DNA of 64,000 nt, from NCBI RefSeq assembly GCF_943193175.1, contig NZ_CALPDF010000002.1:1-64000 (forward strand), written 5' to 3'. Position numbers and translations under genes: made by a program. Each line of letters begins with the position of its first letter. Positions within the stretch are counted from its first letter, which is position 1. Of the stretch, positions 46,026 through 55,920 are shown piece after piece. The notes below the pieces were generated by a model. It was not told the DNA's origin, did not search any database, and saw only the letters and a list, made by a program, of their open reading frames with translations. The DNA comes from Neobacillus muris. GTDB lineage: Bacteria > Bacillota > Bacilli > Bacillales > Cytobacillaceae.

Positions 46026-46865
46026 ATGAAGTTAAAATCACCTCGATGGTGGCTGTATCATATTTTGGTGGGCGGTTTTGCGATTTTAATGCTTTATCCT
46101 GTTGTTTGGCTCCTCATGAGCTCTTTTAAGCCCAGTAATACAATCTTTATTACTGCCAAATCACTGATTCCCGATACGTGGATATGGACTAACTATTCAC
46201 AGGGATGGGAAGGGATCGGTGGGAATTCCTTTGGCGTTTTCATTAAAAATACTGCCATACTAGTCATCGTTGTGTTAATCGGGCAAGTAATCTCGTCAGC
46301 TTTCATAGCCTTTGGTTTTGCACGTCTGGAGTTTAAAGGAAAAGCCATTTGGTTTGGCATAATGATGGTAACTTTGATGCTTCCAGCTGAAGTGGTTATG
46401 GTCCCGCAATACATTATTTTCTCTAAACTGGGTTGGCTTAACTCAATTAAACCATTAGCGGTCCCAGCCTATTTTGGCCATCCATTTTTTATCTTTCTAT
46501 TAGTGCAATTTATTCGGACGATACCGAGAGAACTGGATGAAGCCGCGATTATAGATGGGTGCGGCACTTTCAAAATATTTACTAAGATTATTTTGCCATT
46601 AATTAGACCTGCATTGGCAACTGCTGCGATTTTCTCATTCTATTGGACATGGGATTCACTTTTAGGACCTGTATTGTATTTAAATAGCCCTTCAAAGTAT
46701 ACAGTTTCCATGGCTTTAAATATGTTCCTAAGTAATGAAACCGTATCGAATTGGGGAGCTATGTTTGCCATGTCAGTCGTTACCTTAATTCCTGTATTTG
46801 TGATTTTCTTTATTTTCCAGCGGCAGGTTGTAGAAGGTATCAGTACAAGCGGGTTAAAAGGGTAA
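46026..46865 (+). CDS. ABC sugar permease 2 (YesQ-like)
   Basis: A 279-residue CUT1-type permease, six helices, with docking loop [20 protein letters not shown] near residue 175. GGAGGCAGATA before the ATG lies at the end of permease 1, so translation is coupled. It completes the membrane pore of the importer. A hairpin without a T run (46890-46925) follows. Confidence 0.9.
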   Translation: MKLKSPRWWLYHILVGGFAILMLYPVVWLLMSSFKPSNTIFITAKSLIPDTWIWTNYSQGWEGIGGNSFGVFIKNTAILVIVVLIGQVISSAFIAFGFARLEFKGKAIWFGIMMVTLMLPAEVVMVPQYIIFSKLGWLNSIKPLAVPAYFGHPFFIFLLVQFIRTIPRELDEAAIIDGCGTFKIFTKIILPLIRPALATAAIFSFYWTWDSLLGPVLYLNSPSKYTVSMALNMFLSNETVSNWGAMFAMSVVTLIPVFVIFFIFQRQVVEGISTSGLKG

Positions 46866-46889
46866 TAGGGATAAGAAAAAGATTCTAAA

Positions 46890-46925
46890 CCTTCGCCACT
46901 TTCTGCTATAAAGGGGGTGGCAAGG
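46890..46925 (+). other. Hairpin after the permeases
   Basis: CCTTCGCCAC (46890-46899) pairs with GTGGCAAGG (46917-46925) with one bulged base; no T run. Likely mRNA stabilisation or processing between the permeases and the YesL-like gene. Confidence 0.45.
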
Positions 46926-46967
46926 GGCTAATGATATAAGGATTAAGTAGTTTAAGGAGGCTTACAA

Positions 46968-47606
46968 ATGGACACTTCAGGTTTTATGGGCGGTTTTTAT
47001 AAATTGCTTGATTGGATATCACGGCTGGCATTAGTAAACTGTTTATGGATAGCATTTACCCTTCTGGGATTTGGTATCTTTGGATTTTTTCCTGCTACAG
47101 TTGCGATGTTTGCGGTCGCTCGAAAATGGATGCTGGGAAAAGAGGAATTGTCTATTTTTAAGACTTTTTGTACTGCATACAAACATGAATTTTTAAAAAG
47201 CAATCTCCTTGGGCTCATCATTGTGGGAATTTCCTTGATTTTATACCTTGATTTTCACTTTGTACAAAATTCAACTAATGAATTCGTCTCCTTTCTATAT
47301 GTGCCATTTATTATCATCACTTTCATTTTTGTTTCGATGTTGTTTTATATCCTTCCGATTTTTGTCCATTATGATATGAACATTCGACAGGTGCTAAAGA
47401 ATTCTTTTTTCGTCATGATTATGAATCCACTTTCTACTTTTTACATGCTGATTGGAAGTTTTGGAATTCTCTTTGTCCTTTCTTATGCGCCGCCAATCTG
47501 TATCCTTTATAGCGGCAATTTGTTGGCATTATTTATTATGAAGCCGGCCGTTACCGCTTTTGAAAAGATTAACCAGAAATCAAAACTATGGCTTCAAGAA
47601 CAATAA
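46968..47606 (+). CDS. YesL-like membrane protein (DUF624)
   Basis: A 212-residue integral membrane protein with about five hydrophobic segments. The start MDTSGFMGGFYKLLDWISRLALVNCLW and ARKWMLGKEE are DUF624 features. AAGGAGG precedes the ATG. DUF624 genes such as B. subtilis yesL regularly accompany YesMN-type regulators and CUT1 importers, but no biochemical role is known; a part in the sensing or transport complex is possible. Confidence 0.83.
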   Translation: MDTSGFMGGFYKLLDWISRLALVNCLWIAFTLLGFGIFGFFPATVAMFAVARKWMLGKEELSIFKTFCTAYKHEFLKSNLLGLIIVGISLILYLDFHFVQNSTNEFVSFLYVPFIIITFIFVSMLFYILPIFVHYDMNIRQVLKNSFFVMIMNPLSTFYMLIGSFGILFVLSYAPPICILYSGNLLALFIMKPAVTAFEKINQKSKLWLQEQ

Positions 47607-47721
47607 AGAGAACACGGCAATTGGCAGGCAAGTGAACTATTCAGCAGGCATTGCGTCCGAGATGTCTGATAAAAGATTAAAATAAAGCGAATTATCAATT
47701 TTTTTAGGGAGGGTTCATCCA

Positions 47722-49206
47722 GTGAACAACGTAATTATAAACACAGATATTCAACTAGGGAAAATTAATAAAAATATTTATGGCCATTTTGCAGAGCACC
47801 TTGGAAGGTGTATCTATGGGGGGATTTGGGTTGGTGAGGATTCTTCCATTGCCAATACGAAAGGAATTCGTAATGATGTTTTGGCTGCATTAATTGAAAT
47901 TAACATCCCTGTTCTTCGTTGGCCGGGTGGCTGTTTTGCGGATGAATATCATTGGAAGGATGGGGTTGGCCCAAAAGAAGGCCGTAAGCGAATGGTGAAT
48001 ACTCATTGGGGCGGTGTCGTGGAAAACAACCATTTTGGCACCCATGAATTTATGCTTTTATGTGAATTGTTGGATTGCGAACCCTATATTTGTGGAAATG
48101 TCGGAAGCGGGACCGTTCAAGAAATGTCTGAGTGGGTTGAGTATATGACCTTTGATGGTGAATCGCCAATGGCCGATTGGAGAAGGGAAAACGGTAGGGA
48201 AAAGCCTTGGAAACTCAAATATTTCGGTGTTGGAAATGAAAATTGGGGCTGTGGCGGGAATATGCGCGCCGAATATTATTCCGACTTATTTCGACGTTAT
48301 CAAACTTATGTGAAAAATTACGGCAGTAATAAAATATATAAAATTGCTTGCGGAGCCAATTCGGATGATTATAATTGGACTGAGGTGCTGATGGAAAATG
48401 CTGGCCGGATGATGGATGGACTCAGCATGCATTATTATACGGTTCCTGGTGATTGGCAGGATAAAGGCTCTGCGGTTGATTTTGCTGAGGATGAATGGTT
48501 TATTACATTGAAAAAGGCTTATCGAATGGATGAGATCATTACAAAACACTCAACGATAATGGATAAATATGATCCACAAAAGCGAGTAGGACTGATTATC
48601 GATGAATGGGGCACTTGGTATAATGTGGAAAGAGGAACGAATCCGGGATTTTTGTATCAGCAAAACACTTTAAGAGATGCGCTGGTGGCCGGAGTGCATT
48701 TTCATATTTTCCATAACCACAATGATCGCGTTCAAATGACAAATATCGCTCAGACGATAAATGTCCTGCAGGCCATGATATTAACGGAAGGAGAAAAAAT
48801 GATCCTAACTCCAACCTATCACGTATTTAATATGTATAAAGTACATCAGGATGCCGAAAGATTAGCGGTTCAATCCTCATTTGGCAGCTATGAATATAAG
48901 GGAGAATCATTACCGCAAGTTAGTGTGACAGCGTCTATGAATAACGAAGGAAAGATACATATTAGTTTATGCAATATTGACCCTTCCAATCAAGCAGAGA
49001 TTGTTATTGAGCTTCGCGGGTTAAGTGAAACGATTAAAACTGTATCAGGTACTATAATAACAGCTGGCAGCATGAACGCACATAATACCTTTGATCATCC
49101 AGAAACCGTAAAACCCGTAAGCTTTAAGGATGCTATTCTGGATAAGGGGGAACTGGTTGTTCATTTGCCTGCCATGGCTGTTGTTACTTTAGCGATTGAA
49201 TCATGA
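47722..49206 (+). CDS. abfA: GH51 alpha-L-arabinofuranosidase
   Basis: A 494-residue retaining enzyme that removes terminal alpha-L-arabinofuranose from arabinan or arabinogalactan side chains. The catalytic barrel starts [17 protein letters not shown]; acid/base Glu173 is in GVGNENWG and nucleophile Glu295 in [21 protein letters not shown] (67-78) lines the active site. A C-terminal beta-sandwich follows from about 385. No signal peptide. The start is GTG 47722 after GGGAGGG. It probably shares the transporter transcript; no terminator is visible in front of it. Confidence 0.93.
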   Translation: MNNVIINTDIQLGKINKNIYGHFAEHLGRCIYGGIWVGEDSSIANTKGIRNDVLAALIEINIPVLRWPGGCFADEYHWKDGVGPKEGRKRMVNTHWGGVVENNHFGTHEFMLLCELLDCEPYICGNVGSGTVQEMSEWVEYMTFDGESPMADWRRENGREKPWKLKYFGVGNENWGCGGNMRAEYYSDLFRRYQTYVKNYGSNKIYKIACGANSDDYNWTEVLMENAGRMMDGLSMHYYTVPGDWQDKGSAVDFAEDEWFITLKKAYRMDEIITKHSTIMDKYDPQKRVGLIIDEWGTWYNVERGTNPGFLYQQNTLRDALVAGVHFHIFHNHNDRVQMTNIAQTINVLQAMILTEGEKMILTPTYHVFNMYKVHQDAERLAVQSSFGSYEYKGESLPQVSVTASMNNEGKIHISLCNIDPSNQAEIVIELRGLSETIKTVSGTIITAGSMNAHNTFDHPETVKPVSFKDAILDKGELVVHLPAMAVVTLAIES

Positions 49207-49222
49207 AAGGAAGGATAGCTTG

Positions 49223-49498
49223 ATGGACGAAAAAGGACTTTGTAAGGGATGTCAGGAAACGGTTTATGTGCAAGATGATGCAATCGAACAAATGATAGGG
49301 AAAGCAGAGGAAGAAGAACCTTTTAACATTGTTTCCGATGAAATTTATTCCATGCGATTGCAGCACTGTGAAAGCTGCCCATCTTTAAAATATGGAACAA
49401 CTTGTGCGTACAGCGGCTGTATCGTCCGCTATCGGGCTAAATTTAAAAATAAGAGCTGCCCCAATGCGAAGGAAACCAAGTGGAAAAAGATCATCTAA
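49223..49498 (+). CDS. Cysteine-rich DUF6171-type protein
   Basis: A 91-residue soluble protein with a CxxC near the start (GLCKGCQETVY), then CESCPSL, TTCAYSGCIV and a final Cys in NKSCPN: seven cysteines in all, so probably a metal-binding ribbon. I believe it belongs to DUF6171, a small Firmicutes family of unknown function. ATG 49223 follows AAGGAAGG, 17 bases after the arabinofuranosidase stop. It may belong to the backbone (upstream of pycA) or to the end of the island. Confidence 0.65.
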   Translation: MDEKGLCKGCQETVYVQDDAIEQMIGKAEEEEPFNIVSDEIYSMRLQHCESCPSLKYGTTCAYSGCIVRYRAKFKNKSCPNAKETKWKKII

Positions 49499-49731
49499 CC
49501 TGTATCTCTTATACTGGAAGAAAAAATAAATGATGACTATTTGTTTGGATGAAACGGTATATCTATTTTTTTAGAAGAGGGATTATGCGTGAAAAATATT
49601 CATTTTATTAACTCTTGTTTTGAGAACATTTAGTAGAATGATCCGGCATAATATTTTTTATTGCTGACTGACTATTCTAATTTGTATGATATTATAAGAA
49701 TTATAGAATGATCAGTAGGAGGCATTAAGAA

Positions 49732-52700
49732 ATGGGTTTTATCGTGACAAAGCAAATTAGCAAAGTACTGGTTGCCAACAGGGGAGAAATTGCGATAAGG
49801 GTTTTTCGCGCCTGTACAGAATTGAATATACGGACGGTTGCTATTTATTCTAAAGAGGATTCTGGTTCATACCATCGATATAAAGCCGATGAAGCTTATT
49901 TAGTTGGGATAGGCAAGAAACCTATTGATGCTTATTTGGACATAGAAGGAATCATTGCGATCGCCAAAAAAAGCGGAGCAAATGCCATTCATCCCGGTTA
50001 TGGATTTCTTTCAGAAAATATTCACTTTGCTAAGCGGTGTGAAGAAGAAGGCATTATTTTTATCGGCCCGGAATCTAAACATCTTGATATGTTCGGGGAT
50101 AAGGTAAAAGCCAGGCAACAGGCTCAGCTTGCAGGTATTCCGGTTATTCCTGGAAGTGATGGGCCAATAAACAGCTATTCTGAAGTAATGGAGTTTGCTG
50201 AGGATTATGGTTTTCCCATTATCATCAAGGCATCCCTCGGCGGCGGCGGGCGCGGGATGAGAATTGTGAACAGCAGGGAAGATGTAAGGGAGGCTTTTGA
50301 CCGTGCCAAATCAGAAGCTAAAGCGGCTTTCGGCAGCGATGAGGTATATCTTGAAAAATTAATTGAGAAACCTAAACATATCGAGGTTCAAATTATTGGG
50401 GACAAGCACGGTAACATTATCCATCTCTATGACCGGGATTGCTCCGTTCAAAGACGCCATCAAAAAGTGGTGGAGGTTGCCCCAAGTACCTCCATTTCAG
50501 AAGAACTGCGAAAGGAAATTTGTGATGCGGCAGTTAAATTAATGAGGAATGTTCAGTATCTTAATGCAGGTACTGTTGAATTTCTTGTCTCCGGAAATAA
50601 CTTTTATTTTATTGAAGTCAATCCTCGAGTCCAAGTTGAACATACTGTTACTGAATTGGTAACGGGAATTGATATTGTCCAAACGCAGATTTTGGTATCG
50701 GAAGGGCATGAGTTACATGCTCCGATTATTGGAATTCCTGTACAGGAAAAAATTCAACTAAATGGATTTGCAATTCAAGCACGGGTCACAACAGAGGATC
50801 CATTAAATAATTTCATGCCAGATACAGGAAGAATTACAACCTACCGTTCAGGTGGCGGATTTGGTGTCCGGCTGGATGCCGGCAACAGTTATATGGGGGC
50901 AGTGATTACCCCTTATTACGACTCCTTGCTGGTAAAACTGACAACATGGGCGCTCACCTTTGAACAAGCAGCCGCAAAAATGGTCCGTAACTTACAGGAA
51001 TTTAGAATAAGAGGAATCAAAACCAATATTCCATTCCTTGAGAATGTAGTAAAACACGAGAAATTCTTAAATGGTGAATACGATACATCATTTATTGATA
51101 CAACACCAGAGTTATTTATTTTCCCTGCAAGCAAAGACAGGGGAACGAAAATGCTAACGTACATTGGAACAGTGACGGTGAACGGTTTTCCAGGGATTGA
51201 AAAGAAAAAAAGACCCGTGTTTACCTCCCCTAAAGTTCCAAAGATTTCATATGATGCTCCCTATAAAAATGGTACGAAACAAATTTTAGACCAATATGGT
51301 GCTGATGGGTTAGTGAAATGGGTAAAAAGTCAGGAGCGGGTGTTATTGACCGATACGACTTTCAGAGATGCCCATCAATCCCTTCTGGCAACAAGGATGC
51401 GGACATTCGATTTGGCTAACATTAGTGAACCAACAGCCAAATTGCTTCCAGCCTTATTTTCGCTGGAAATGTGGGGAGGAGCAACGTTTGATACTTCCTA
51501 CCGTTTCCTAAAAGAAGATCCATGGGAACGTTTGCTAACCTTGCGGAAAAAGATCCCTAATACTCTTTTTCAAATGCTGCTGCGTGGTGCCAATGCGGTC
51601 GGTTACAAAAATTATCCTGATAATGTGATTACGGAATTTGTTAACCAGTCTGCAGCAGCAGGCATTGATGTATTTCGAATTTTCGACAGCCTCAACTGGG
51701 TCAAGGGAATGGAGACTGCTATTGAGGCCGTTAGGCAGGCGGGAAAAATTGCTGAGGCCGCAATCTGCTATACGGGTGATATTTTGGATCCGTCAAGAAG
51801 CAAATACAATCTTGAATACTATAAAAATTTGGCAAAAGAATTGGAGACTCAGGGGGCGCATATACTTGCCATCAAAGATATGGCAGGCCTATTAAAGCCT
51901 GAAGCAGCTTACCGGCTGATATCAGAATTAAAAGAAACGGTCGATCTTCCGATTCACCTGCACACTCACGATACAAGCGGCAACGGAATTTTTACCTATG
52001 CAAGAGCCATTGATGCCGGTGTTGACATTGTCGACACTGCCTTAAGTTCAATGGCAGGGTTAACATCCCAGCCAAGTGCCAATTCCTTATACTATGCTCT
52101 TGAAGGCAGAGAAAGAAGGCCAAAAGTTTCCATTGAGTCACTTGAATCCCTTTCCGCCTATTGGGAGGATGTTCGAAAATATTATCATGATTTTGAAAGT
52201 GGCATGGTGGCTCCTCATACCGAGGTATATCAGCATGAGATGCCTGGAGGGCAATATAGCAATCTGCAGCAGCAGGCCAAAGCTGTAGGGCTGGGAGACC
52301 GCTGGGAAGAAGTAAAAGGCATGTATGCTAGAGTAAATCAAATGTTTGGAGACCTTGTCAAAGTGACACCTTCGTCCAAGGTGGTTGGCGACATGGCCCT
52401 GTTTATGGTCCAAAATAAACTGACAGAAGAGGATGTTTTAATTAAAGGGCAATCACTTGATTTTCCGGATTCTGTTATAGAATTGTTCCAAGGATATCTG
52501 GGCCAGCCGTATGGCGGCTTCCCGGAAGAACTGCAGAAAGTCATTTTAAAAGGGCAAGAGCCTTTGGAATGCCGGCCAGGGGAACTGCTTGAACCAGTTG
52601 ATTTTGCGAAAGTGAAAGAAGAGTTATATGCCCATTTGGGCCGGCAGGCAACAGCTTTTGAACTTATTTCTTATGTTTTGTATCCGAAAGTATATTTGGA

Positions 52701-53187
52701 TTACATTAAAACGGTAGAAACATATGGCGATTTGTCGGTGCTTGATACGCCAACCTTCCTTTATGGGCTGCGCCTAGGCGAAGAAATTGAGATAGAGATC
52801 GAAACAGGCAAGACACTGATTGTTAAGCTTGTTTCCATAGGACAGCCACAGCCCGACGGCATCAGGGTTGTTTACTTTGAGTTGAACGGCCAGCCTCGTG
52901 AAGTAGTGATTAAGGACGAAAGTATCAAGGCTGTGGCAACTGCCAGAATCAAAGCAAATCCGAAAAATGAAAATCATATCTCGGCTTCCATGCCTGGAAC
53001 TGTTGTTAAAGTATTGGTTGAAAAAGGAGAAAAAGTCGAGCAGGGTGACCACTTAATCATTACGGAAGCCATGAAAATGGAGACAACCATACAAGCGCCA
53101 TATTCCGGAACAGTAAAAGAGATCTATGCAGCTGGTGCGGATGCTATACAAACAGGGGATTTGCTAATCGAATTGGTGAAGTCCTAG
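49732..53187 (+). CDS. pycA: Pyruvate carboxylase
   Basis: A 1151-residue biotin enzyme that makes oxaloacetate from pyruvate, bicarbonate and ATP. Domains in order are biotin carboxylase (about 8-455, GGGGRGMR ATP loop, EVNPRVQVEHTVTE), carboxyltransferase (about 530-800, LLTDTTFRDAHQSLLATR; metal ligands in HLHTHDTSG), a linker/allosteric domain, and the biotin carrier with EAMKMET (Lys1115). AGGAGG precedes ATG 49732. Complete. In other Firmicutes c-di-AMP or CbpB modulates this enzyme. It ends in a terminator shared with convergent ctaA. Confidence 0.98.
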   Translation: MGFIVTKQISKVLVANRGEIAIRVFRACTELNIRTVAIYSKEDSGSYHRYKADEAYLVGIGKKPIDAYLDIEGIIAIAKKSGANAIHPGYGFLSENIHFAKRCEEEGIIFIGPESKHLDMFGDKVKARQQAQLAGIPVIPGSDGPINSYSEVMEFAEDYGFPIIIKASLGGGGRGMRIVNSREDVREAFDRAKSEAKAAFGSDEVYLEKLIEKPKHIEVQIIGDKHGNIIHLYDRDCSVQRRHQKVVEVAPSTSISEELRKEICDAAVKLMRNVQYLNAGTVEFLVSGNNFYFIEVNPRVQVEHTVTELVTGIDIVQTQILVSEGHELHAPIIGIPVQEKIQLNGFAIQARVTTEDPLNNFMPDTGRITTYRSGGGFGVRLDAGNSYMGAVITPYYDSLLVKLTTWALTFEQAAAKMVRNLQEFRIRGIKTNIPFLENVVKHEKFLNGEYDTSFIDTTPELFIFPASKDRGTKMLTYIGTVTVNGFPGIEKKKRPVFTSPKVPKISYDAPYKNGTKQILDQYGADGLVKWVKSQERVLLTDTTFRDAHQSLLATRMRTFDLANISEPTAKLLPALFSLEMWGGATFDTSYRFLKEDPWERLLTLRKKIPNTLFQMLLRGANAVGYKNYPDNVITEFVNQSAAAGIDVFRIFDSLNWVKGMETAIEAVRQAGKIAEAAICYTGDILDPSRSKYNLEYYKNLAKELETQGAHILAIKDMAGLLKPEAAYRLISELKETVDLPIHLHTHDTSGNGIFTYARAIDAGVDIVDTALSSMAGLTSQPSANSLYYALEGRERRPKVSIESLESLSAYWEDVRKYYHDFESGMVAPHTEVYQHEMPGGQYSNLQQQAKAVGLGDRWEEVKGMYARVNQMFGDLVKVTPSSKVVGDMALFMVQNKLTEEDVLIKGQSLDFPDSVIELFQGYLGQPYGGFPEELQKVILKGQEPLECRPGELLEPVDFAKVKEELYAHLGRQATAFELISYVLYPKVYLDYIKTVETYGDLSVLDTPTFLYGLRLGEEIEIEIETGKTLIVKLVSIGQPQPDGIRVVYFELNGQPREVVIKDESIKAVATARIKANPKNENHISASMPGTVVKVLVEKGEKVEQGDHLIITEAMKMETTIQAPYSGTVKEIYAAGADAIQTGDLLIELVKS

Positions 53188-53192
53188 AATGC

Positions 53193-53231
53193 AAAAAAGG
53201 TTGCCGGCAGAGCTGCTGGCAACTTTTTTTC
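53193..53231. terminator. Terminator between pycA and ctaA
   Basis: A stem made of GGTTGCCGGC and GCTGGCAAC (one bulge) is flanked by A and T runs, so it can work for both convergent genes. Confidence 0.85.
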
Positions 53232-53261
53232 ATAGCTAGACAACGAGGGTGTCTGGCTGTC

Positions 53262-54176
53262 CTAGATTTTGCGAGAGTTCTTTTTGGATCTAGTCCAGAG
53301 TAAAATAAAGTAGCTAAAAACACCGAATAAGCAGGTAATAAAAAAGGCGTGCAGTAAAGCAATATAAAGATTCAACCTAGAAAAGATAATCAAAGCTCCT
53401 GCGATTACCTGCAGGGTTACGAGAATGAACGAAATGATCCAGCCCCAATAAAGCAGCTTCTGCTCTTTGTAATAACGAATGGCCAAATAGGTAATGTAAG
53501 CAACCCAAATAAAAATGATTCCAGCTGCCGTACGGTGGCCCATTTGAACCCATTCATACAAATTGCCGGGAAGAGCCGGTGCATCGTTGAGGCATAAGGG
53601 CCAATCCCGGCATATAAGACTGGCTTTTGTATGGCGGACCAAAGCACCTGTATAAATGACAAAATAACTATAGATCGATACACCGATAATATGGCGTCCC
53701 ATTCTTGAATCAATAATCAATTTGTCTGCTTCAAATTTCTTATCTACTTCAAAAATCAGTAGAGTCAGGAGAAAAACAGCAGCAAATGAGACAAGTGAAA
53801 TGCCAAAATGCAATGCCAAGACAAAGCTGGATTGTCCCCAAACTACGGCTGCAGCTCCGATTAGACCTTGCAGCACCAGGAAAAACAATGATAAAAATGC
53901 CAAAAATTTTGTTTCACGAATATGTCCAATTACTCTCCAAGACCATATGGATAAAATTAACACCAAAAATCCAACGACTCCTGATACAAGGCGGTGGGCT
54001 AGTTCAATGATTAATTCAACAGTTATTTGAGTTGGGACAAATTCTCCATTACACAAGGGCCATGACCTGCCGCATCCCATACCGGATCCAGTTTTGGTCA
54101 CTAATGCCCCGCCTAATAAAATGAAAACCATTCCAATAGTAGTGGCAACAGCCAGCCACTTCAAAGAGCGTCGCAA
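53262..54176 (-). CDS. ctaA: Heme A synthase CtaA
   Basis: A 304-residue eight-helix membrane enzyme that oxidises the methyl group of heme O to make heme A for the caa3 oxidase. The first pair of cysteines (Cys35 and Cys42, in [11 protein letters not shown]) and the second pair (CRDWPLC, near residue 190) are the Bacillus-type disulfides; ELAHRLVSG (His61), [13 protein letters not shown] and LLHAFF provide heme-ligand histidines. It is divergent from ctaB across 632 bases. In B. subtilis ctaA is activated by ResD. Confidence 0.95.
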   Translation of the reverse strand: MRRSLKWLAVATTIGMVFILLGGALVTKTGSGMGCGRSWPLCNGEFVPTQITVELIIELAHRLVSGVVGFLVLILSIWSWRVIGHIRETKFLAFLSLFFLVLQGLIGAAAVVWGQSSFVLALHFGISLVSFAAVFLLTLLIFEVDKKFEADKLIIDSRMGRHIIGVSIYSYFVIYTGALVRHTKASLICRDWPLCLNDAPALPGNLYEWVQMGHRTAAGIIFIWVAYITYLAIRYYKEQKLLYWGWIISFILVTLQVIAGALIIFSRLNLYIALLHAFFITCLFGVFSYFILLWTRSKKNSRKI

Positions 54177-54808
54177 AAATATTCACCTCTTAAAAAGTTC
54201 AATAATTTGTCAAAGTTTTTTTATGACAGTATAATGGATGAGAAAACCAGAAAGATTAAAAGTACCCTTTTCATCATAACGAATCCCCCAGAAAAAGAAC
54301 AGAATTTTGAATTATATGATCGCGTTTTCTTCATGATTGATTTTAAATTTTGGATAATTTCTATTTAACACTATTATTATAGTGAAAAACATAAAAAATT
54401 GAATATCAATGAAACAAATAGGGGACATTTGCTGGACGATTATGTCACAGATAAAAACTGAGGCTATTTCTTTTTTTATTTAGGTATATTGAAGAAATAT
54501 TAACGTTTTATCTGATTTAGCGAGACTCTTACTAACGGTTTGAACAAAAATGCTGTATAATAGCACTTAAGACACACAGGACACAAAATAGTCGAAAATT
54601 ATTCAAAAAAAGTTCACAAAAACTTCAAAAAGTGTGATTTAATATACAGAGAAAGTTATTTTGAAAATTAGTATTTAGCCTTGTTTTGATGAAGAAATAA
54701 GAGTGAGTTTCTTTCCAGGATCTTCTTGAAATAGAAGTGAACGCGGAAACTAACGATTAGATCCTTTGGTTTAGCGGGAATCGCTATTAGGAATTAGGAG
54801 GAAAGAAC
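54177..54808. other. 632-base divergent regulatory region of ctaA and ctaB
   Basis: No coding frame was found. A TATAAT at 54556-54561 is a candidate ctaB promoter, giving a leader of about 240 bases. GTTCACAAA (54612-54620) is the complement of TTTGTGAAC, one base from the ResD consensus TTTGTGAAT. AT-rich runs fill most of the rest. Confidence 0.55.
54612..54620 (-). promoter_or_regulatory. ResD-like binding site
   Basis: On the minus strand it reads TTTGTGAAC, eight of nine bases of the ResD consensus. ResD activates ctaA and other respiratory genes in B. subtilis. A nine-base match is weak evidence by itself. Confidence 0.35.
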
Positions 54809-55744
54809 ATGTCCAACTCAAAGGCATACGGGGATGCGGCCATTGAAAATGGTGCAGCAAGCCTTGATTCCGGGGCTAAGACTTCGGTGTGGAAAGACTT
54901 TATGGCACTAATTAAAATTGGTATCGTGAATTCTAACCTGATAACTGCATTTACAGGACTTTGGCTTGCCCTGCACTTTACGGGTCAAAGCTTCCTTGAT
55001 CATTTAGATATTGTGTTTTTTACAGTAATAGGCTCTTCATTGATTATTGCAGGATCGTGTGCAGTCAATAATTTTATTGATCGCGATATTGACCATTTAA
55101 TGGAGCGTACGAAGACTAGACCGACAGTAACCGGCAAAATAATGCCTGGTAAAGTTCTGCTGCTTGGTATTCTTCTTATCGGAATAGGTACACTATTTTT
55201 ATCCTTTACAACTGTAACTGCAACAGTTATTGGGCTGCTTGGAGTTTTTAGTTATGTCGTTCTTTATACGATGTGGTCAAAACGCCAATTAGTCTCTAAT
55301 ACCATTATTGGCAGTATTTCTGGAGCAGTTCCTCCGCTTATTGGATGGGCAGCGGTCGATGCAAATTTAAGTGTTTTGGCTTGGTCGTTGTTTATATTAA
55401 TGTTTGTTTGGCAGCCGCCGCATTTTTATGCACTGGCGATGCGCAGAGTAAATGAATATAAGGCGGCAGGGATCCCGATGCTTCCGGTTGTTAAGGGATT
55501 CAAAGCAACGAAAATTCATATCTTGATTTGGGTAGCAGCGTTGCTGCCAATCCCATTTTTTTTAACAGACTTAGGAATCCCATTTCTAATTCTAGCCAGT
55601 GTTTTAAATATCGGCTGGCTGGCATTAGGGATTTATGGATATAAAATCAAAGATGATATTAAGTGGGCAAAGCTAATGTTTGTTTATTCATTGCAATACT
55701 TAACCATTATTTTTACAGCAATGGTCATTGTTACATTGATTTAG
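54809..55744 (+). CDS. ctaB: Protoheme IX farnesyltransferase CtaB
   Basis: A 311-residue polytopic membrane prenyltransferase that adds farnesyl to heme B to give heme O, the substrate of CtaA. The prenyl-diphosphate motif is [19 protein letters not shown] near residue 88, and the second Asp-containing loop ([23 protein letters not shown], near 210) is present. TAGGAGGAAAG precedes the ATG. It begins the ctaBCDEF gene group; a large hairpin lies between it and ctaC. Confidence 0.95.
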   Translation: MSNSKAYGDAAIENGAASLDSGAKTSVWKDFMALIKIGIVNSNLITAFTGLWLALHFTGQSFLDHLDIVFFTVIGSSLIIAGSCAVNNFIDRDIDHLMERTKTRPTVTGKIMPGKVLLLGILLIGIGTLFLSFTTVTATVIGLLGVFSYVVLYTMWSKRQLVSNTIIGSISGAVPPLIGWAAVDANLSVLAWSLFILMFVWQPPHFYALAMRRVNEYKAAGIPMLPVVKGFKATKIHILIWVAALLPIPFFLTDLGIPFLILASVLNIGWLALGIYGYKIKDDIKWAKLMFVYSLQYLTIIFTAMVIVTLI

Positions 55745-55783
55745 TTTTGTTTGCTTAAAACATATGGTTTACACCAATTCATG

Positions 55784-55840
55784 CCATCAGAGGGCGGCCT
55801 GTTGAAATTTCAGCAAAGGGGTGCCGCCAATCTCTGATGG
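55784..55840 (+). other. Large hairpin between ctaB and ctaC
   Basis: CCATCAGAG-GGCGGC (55784-55798) pairs with GCCGCC and CTCTGATGG (55823-55828, 55832-55840), with a three-base bulge and a loop that contains the palindrome TGAAATTTCA. No T run follows, so mRNA processing or stabilisation of the structural-gene transcript is more likely than termination. A similar element has been described for B. subtilis ctaB-ctaC. Confidence 0.65.
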
Positions 55841-55920
55841 TGTGAGAAAGAATAATTCTACATACATCTTTGATTAATCAATATTTTGAATTTAAAAGCG
55901 AAAGAGGGGTTTGATTAAGC

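Noticed and set aside
31194-49731. Prophage or integrative element as carrier of the sugar island
   Set aside because: No integrase, phage structural gene, conjugation gene, tRNA or attachment repeat is visible at either border.
54420-54470. Short frame of 13 codons in the ctaA-ctaB interval
   Set aside because: Starts without a ribosome site and has no terminator or promoter of its own.
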